From NCBI GenBank assembly GCA_020353135.1, contig CP070688.1:1960911-1969904 (forward strand): 8,994 nt of DNA, written 5' to 3'. Source of the stretch: Chloroflexota bacterium (GTDB lineage Bacteria > Chloroflexota > Anaerolineae > Promineifilales > Promineifilaceae). The notes under the pieces were generated by a model. The model was not told where the DNA came from, made no database searches, and was given only the letters and a program-made list of their open reading frames with translations. Made by a program: the position numbers and the translations under genes. Shown piece by piece: positions 7,101 through 8,994 of this stretch (position 1 is the first letter of the stretch; every line of letters starts with the position of its first letter).

Positions 7101-7586
7101 ATGCCCTACTTCACCAAGGCGCAGATCCTGGCCCAGATAGAGGCCAGCCTGGCCGATAGGCCTGAGGAGAAGTGCCTGGTCTTTACCTGTAATTGGTGCT
7201 CTTACGCCGGCGCGGATCTGGCCGGTATCGAAAAACGACAGTACGCGCCCTCGGCCCGGATCATTCGCACGATGTGCTCAGCGCGCTTCGAAGAGGATTT
7301 CATCACCCAGGCCTTTGAAAAGGGAGCAGGGGCCGTACTGATCACCGGCTGCCGCTTGACGGAGACGGGTTCCGATTGTCATTACAACTACGCTAACAAG
7401 CTGACCCTGAAACGGTTCAATCATTGGCGACGCAAACTCAGGCGCAAGGGCGTTGATCCTGAACGCCTGCAGCTGCGCTGGATCTCGGCCGCCGAGGGCA
7501 AAGAATTCGCGGAAAAGATAGACGAAATGGACGCGGTGGTGAATCGACACCTCGACCAAATGTCCGAAAGCGTGGCGGGAGATTGA
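4179..7586 (+). CDS. hdrA: HdrA-HdrA-MvhD fusion flavo-iron-sulfur protein (QmoA-QmoB-like)
   Basis: A 1135-residue soluble electron-transfer protein made of two HdrA modules and one MvhD module. Module 1 (about 1-430): FAD site VLVIGGGIAG (5-14), DCSIC (52-56), an inserted ferredoxin with Cys104/107/110/114 and Cys151/161/164/168, and the Hdr-specific cluster motif Cys252-x11-Cys264-x3-Cys268-Cys269. Module 2 (446-910): HdrA N-terminal domain starting VGVFVCHCGSNIAG, second FAD site ALVVGGGIAGM (588-598), no inserted ferredoxin, and a second Hdr-type motif Cys733-x9-Cys743-x3-Cys747-Cys748. Then a C-terminal 2x[4Fe-4S] ferredoxin (Cys924/927/930/934 and Cys958/961/964/968) and MvhD (about 997-1110) with FTCNWCSYAGADLAG, TMC, and GC...DCHY. 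HdrA flavins bifurcate electrons in methanogen and other Hdr complexes; QmoA and QmoB are a non-fused counterpart in sulfate reducers. Here the job is inferred as exchanging electrons between KorD/ferredoxin and the HdrD-type protein. Start ATG 4179 overlaps korC. Confidence 0.9.
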   Translation: MSERVLVIGGGIAGIQASLDLADAGALVTLVEREATIGGVMAVLDKNFPTLDCSICIEAPKMSEVDLHPNIEVLSLAEVESVTGGPGEFQVLIRQRARYVTDACTRCADCVEACPVVLPNEFDAGMAYRKAVFTPIPQSTPGAYRINMADCLNEPPNYLPCSRCVEVCPPGAIDLCMPADSLVERRVGSIIVATGYDMFDPRTMREYGYGSHPDILTALEFERLINSAGPTGGEILRPSDGQHPERLLIVMCVGSRDRRFQRYCSRFCCMYSIKHAYQALDHGIRDVTVLYMDVRAYGKGFDGFWQRTQESGASFIRGRPAQIQSNVERIQVTYERDDSASLCVEAFDMVVLANAVTPADGLAELASSLELELDGDGFIRSSEERGGLVMTTRPGVFAAGCVSGPKDIPDSVAEGSGAAALAMGHLTSRAFPEPPHIPPLSANQEPRVGVFVCHCGSNIAGVVDVEKVVQFSRKLPGVVFADRQLFSCAGNTQHEIEQAIKQEGINRVVVAACSPKTHESIFRGVLVRAGLNPFLLEMANIRNMDSWVHKQSKVAATQKAQDMVAMAVAKARRLEALNISSLPLVQRALVVGGGIAGMTAAAALARQGIETHLAEKKNYLGGLLENIDMVAPADLPAHSMLMTKAMDVAESGTSVHLATTVEQISGVVGNFQTHLSDGCSMDVGAVIVATGASPYEPAEFNYGADATVITNLELESRLAAESVEADRITFISCVGSRQAAMGCSRYCCTSMISQALRLQRQGKIVRVVAKDIRSYSRQAEELYEEAMRAGVRFFRYDIDAPPQEVIRYEKHQVTFLDHFLGSPVQIPTDLLVLVAGLRPGANGLADQLKLAHSEDGSLMELHPKLGPAETASQGIYLAGTVQGAKDVRESMAQALATAAKAGALLARGVIEKEPLTAQVDLDLCIGCMRCVKVCPYGAVEQIGPVGKEGHVRILEAACMGCGTCAAECNFDAIDMPYFTKAQILAQIEASLADRPEEKCLVFTCNWCSYAGADLAGIEKRQYAPSARIIRTMCSARFEEDFITQAFEKGAGAVLITGCRLTETGSDCHYNYANKLTLKRFNHWRRKLRRKGVDPERLQLRWISAAEGKEFAEKIDEMDAVVNRHLDQMSESVAGD

Positions 7587-7590
7587 TTTA

Positions 7591-8829
7591 ATGGGCGCAG
7601 CAACGTTGCACGAGCGAATAGCCAGCTCGGACTGCCAATCAGACAGCGCTGGTAACCCGGTCGCCGGCGGGAGCTTATCTTTGAGCGAACCACTCGTCAT
7701 TGATGACAGGCTGTGGGCGCGCGTTATGGATTTGACAGGCGGCGCGGCCGCTGTTTGTTTTCAGTGTGGTGTTTGCACGGCCGCTTGCCCATGGGGATTG
7801 GTCCGGAATGAAACTCTGCCGGTGCGGTCGTTAATGCGCCAGGCCCAACTTGGCCTGGAGAGCGGCGGAACGGATGCATGGCTATGCACAACTTGCCGCC
7901 AATGTGAAGCGTATTGCCCGCGTGGCGTCAGGATAGGCGATGTAATGCGCGGGCTACGGTATCTGGATTGGGAAGAGCGCCGGACGCCGCCAGGTTTGGC
8001 GACCTTGCTCTGGTCTCTACATGGCAACAATAATCCGTGGAATCAGCCCCCTTCGACCCGCGCGGTGTGGGCCCGCGACTTGGCTATCCCTCGTTTTGAC
8101 GCTGATCAGCATGAGATCCTGCTGTACGTGGGCTGCACGGCGGCCTATGATCGACGCGTTCAAGATGTGACTCGAGCGTTGGCTTCGGTGCTGCGGGCGG
8201 CCGGGATATCATTTGGTACTCTGGGTGATGACGAGCCTTGTTGCGGCGAATCCGCCCTGAACCTGGGACACAAACCGTTCTTTGACGAACTCATCGGCGA
8301 GGCCGCCGATCGCTTCGAGCAGAACGCCGTATCGCGTTTGATAACGGTTTCTCCCCACTGCTATGATTCGTTCAAGAACCATCTGCCGGTCGGGACGGAC
8401 GAGCTTGAAGTCATGCACTATGTGCAATACTTGGCCCGGCTTGTGGCCGAAGATCGACTGAGTTTTGATGCCGGGCCCGTCGGCCGTATCGTTTTCCATG
8501 ATCCCTGCTACCTGGCCAGACACCATGGCGACGCGCACTCTGCCCGGAACGTGCTGGGCGCCCTGCCCGGCATCGACCTGGTTGAAATGGAGCAGCATGG
8601 CCCAGATACTCTCTGCTGCGGCGGAGGGGGCGGCCGCATGTGGCTGGAGACGGCGGCCGACGAACGCTTTGCCGATATCCGTATCGGCCAGGCTGTGGAC
8701 GTGCAGGCACAGATTCTATGCACGGCCTGCCCGTTCTGCCTGGTCTGTCTAGAGGACAGCGCGAAGGCTTTGAAGGTGAAGAACCTTCGCGTTCTGGACC
8801 TGGTCGAAATCTTGAGCCAGGCTCTTTGA
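7591..8829 (+). CDS. HdrD-type protein: HdrC-like ferredoxin domain plus two CCG domains
   Basis: A 412-residue soluble iron-sulfur protein fusing HdrC-like and HdrB-like parts. The ferredoxin domain has CFQCGVCTAACPWG (Cys56/59/62/66) and CTTCRQCEAYCPRG (Cys99/102/105/109). CCG domain 1: Cys182, Cys217-Cys218 (EPCCGES), then SPHC with Cys257, where Ser254 takes the place of one Cys ligand. CCG domain 2 is complete: Cys306, Cys342-Cys343 (LCCGGGGG), Cys380-Cys383 (ACPFC). In HdrB such motifs bind non-cubane [4Fe-4S] clusters that reduce heterodisulfide; related proteins (HdrD, LldE/GlpC, SdhE families) use other substrates, so the substrate here is unknown. It starts 4 bp after the HdrA fusion, with GGGAG (7577-7581) 9 nt before ATG 7591. 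A TTG at 7681 with GGGAG (7669-7673) 7 nt upstream is a rival start, removing 30 poorly conserved-looking residues. No transmembrane segment is seen. Confidence 0.88.
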   Translation: MGAATLHERIASSDCQSDSAGNPVAGGSLSLSEPLVIDDRLWARVMDLTGGAAAVCFQCGVCTAACPWGLVRNETLPVRSLMRQAQLGLESGGTDAWLCTTCRQCEAYCPRGVRIGDVMRGLRYLDWEERRTPPGLATLLWSLHGNNNPWNQPPSTRAVWARDLAIPRFDADQHEILLYVGCTAAYDRRVQDVTRALASVLRAAGISFGTLGDDEPCCGESALNLGHKPFFDELIGEAADRFEQNAVSRLITVSPHCYDSFKNHLPVGTDELEVMHYVQYLARLVAEDRLSFDAGPVGRIVFHDPCYLARHHGDAHSARNVLGALPGIDLVEMEQHGPDTLCCGGGGGRMWLETAADERFADIRIGQAVDVQAQILCTACPFCLVCLEDSAKALKVKNLRVLDLVEILSQAL

Positions 8830-8859
8830 AACGGCCAATGTACCTGGAGAAAAGCACGC

Positions 8860-8994
8860 ATGAGTGAAGGACTCTGGCACGAGGATGATGAGTTCTGGCA
8901 ATCGACCGCGCCCTTCATGTTCAATGAACAAAGCTGGGAAAACGCGCCAAAACAGGTCGACGATTTGCTCGCCTTGCTCGAACTGGCGCCGGGC
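8860..8994 (+). CDS. Probable class I SAM-dependent methyltransferase, N-terminal fragment
   Basis: The first 45 residues of a gene that runs past the window end. It opens MSEGLWHEDDEFWQSTAPFM and continues with a predicted helix containing VDDLLALLELAPG. This pattern (W, DxxFW, APFMF, then hydrophobic helix and L.PG) is the usual N-terminus of a class of small bacterial SAM-dependent methyltransferases, in which a V-L-D-L-G-C-G-x-G SAM loop follows immediately; that loop lies just outside the window, so the call is unproven. The ATG at 8860 has GGAG (8845-8848) 11 nt upstream and lies 30 bp after the HdrD-type gene with no terminator between, so it may share the operon. Its link to the Kor-Hdr genes is unknown. 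Confidence 0.65.
   Translation, partial: MSEGLWHEDDEFWQSTAPFMFNEQSWENAPKQVDDLLALLELAPG

Noticed and set aside
4179..8829. True Qmo complex of sulfate reduction
   Set aside because: The domain layout of the large protein matches QmoA plus QmoB, but there is no aprAB and the last gene lacks the membrane haem part of QmoC; the kor genes give a different context.
1..8994. CRISPR arrays, tRNA or rRNA genes, insertion sequences, phage genes
   Set aside because: No regularly spaced repeats, tRNA-like folds, transposase or integrase motifs were seen on reading; almost all bases are in the listed genes.

Overview
The window is bacterial and almost fully coding. All convincing genes are on the + strand, GC is fairly high, Shine-Dalgarno sites are good, and ATG, GTG and TTG starts are all used. 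The taxon cannot be fixed from the sequence alone. The sdhB-C-D gene order and the ferredoxin-based 2-oxoacid metabolism would suit an uncultured anaerobic or facultative lineage such as Chloroflexota, but that is a weak guess.

Bases 1-1053 hold the 3' end of a succinate dehydrogenase/fumarate reductase operon: the C-terminus of the iron-sulfur subunit SdhB, then two 115-residue haem b membrane anchors, SdhC and SdhD. Bases 1054-1313 are a 260-bp gap with no convincing gene. It contains a 48-codon open frame that vaguely resembles the start of four-helix-bundle (S23/IVS-type) proteins and may be a remnant.

Bases 1314-8829 form one tightly packed operon. It encodes a complete four-part 2-oxoacid (probably 2-oxoglutarate):ferredoxin oxidoreductase: KorD (2x[4Fe-4S] ferredoxin), KorA (alpha), KorB (TPP subunit) and KorC (gamma). 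These are followed directly by a giant 1135-residue flavo-iron-sulfur protein and a 412-residue HdrD-type protein. The giant protein joins two HdrA modules and an MvhD module in one chain, an arrangement that corresponds to QmoA fused to QmoB. The HdrD-type protein has an HdrC-like ferredoxin domain plus two CCG domains. Stop/start overlaps run through almost the whole set. A 26-codon frame fits exactly between korB and korC, overlapping both by 4 bp. Bases 8860-8994 begin a probable SAM-dependent methyltransferase that runs off the window.

The genes suggest a soluble complex in which oxidation of 2-oxoglutarate to succinyl-CoA (or the reverse carboxylation) exchanges low-potential electrons with a double-flavin HdrA hub. 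That hub would be coupled to a thiol/disulfide or other redox partner at the HdrD-type subunit. No hydrogenase, formate dehydrogenase, AprAB or membrane cytochrome subunit of Hdr/Qmo type is visible here, so the redox partner is open. Succinate dehydrogenase next door acts two steps away in the same (oxidative or reductive) TCA segment. The proposed flavin-based bifurcation or confurcation at a 2-oxoacid oxidoreductase is the most interesting idea in the window. It is inferred from gene fusion and gene order, not proven.
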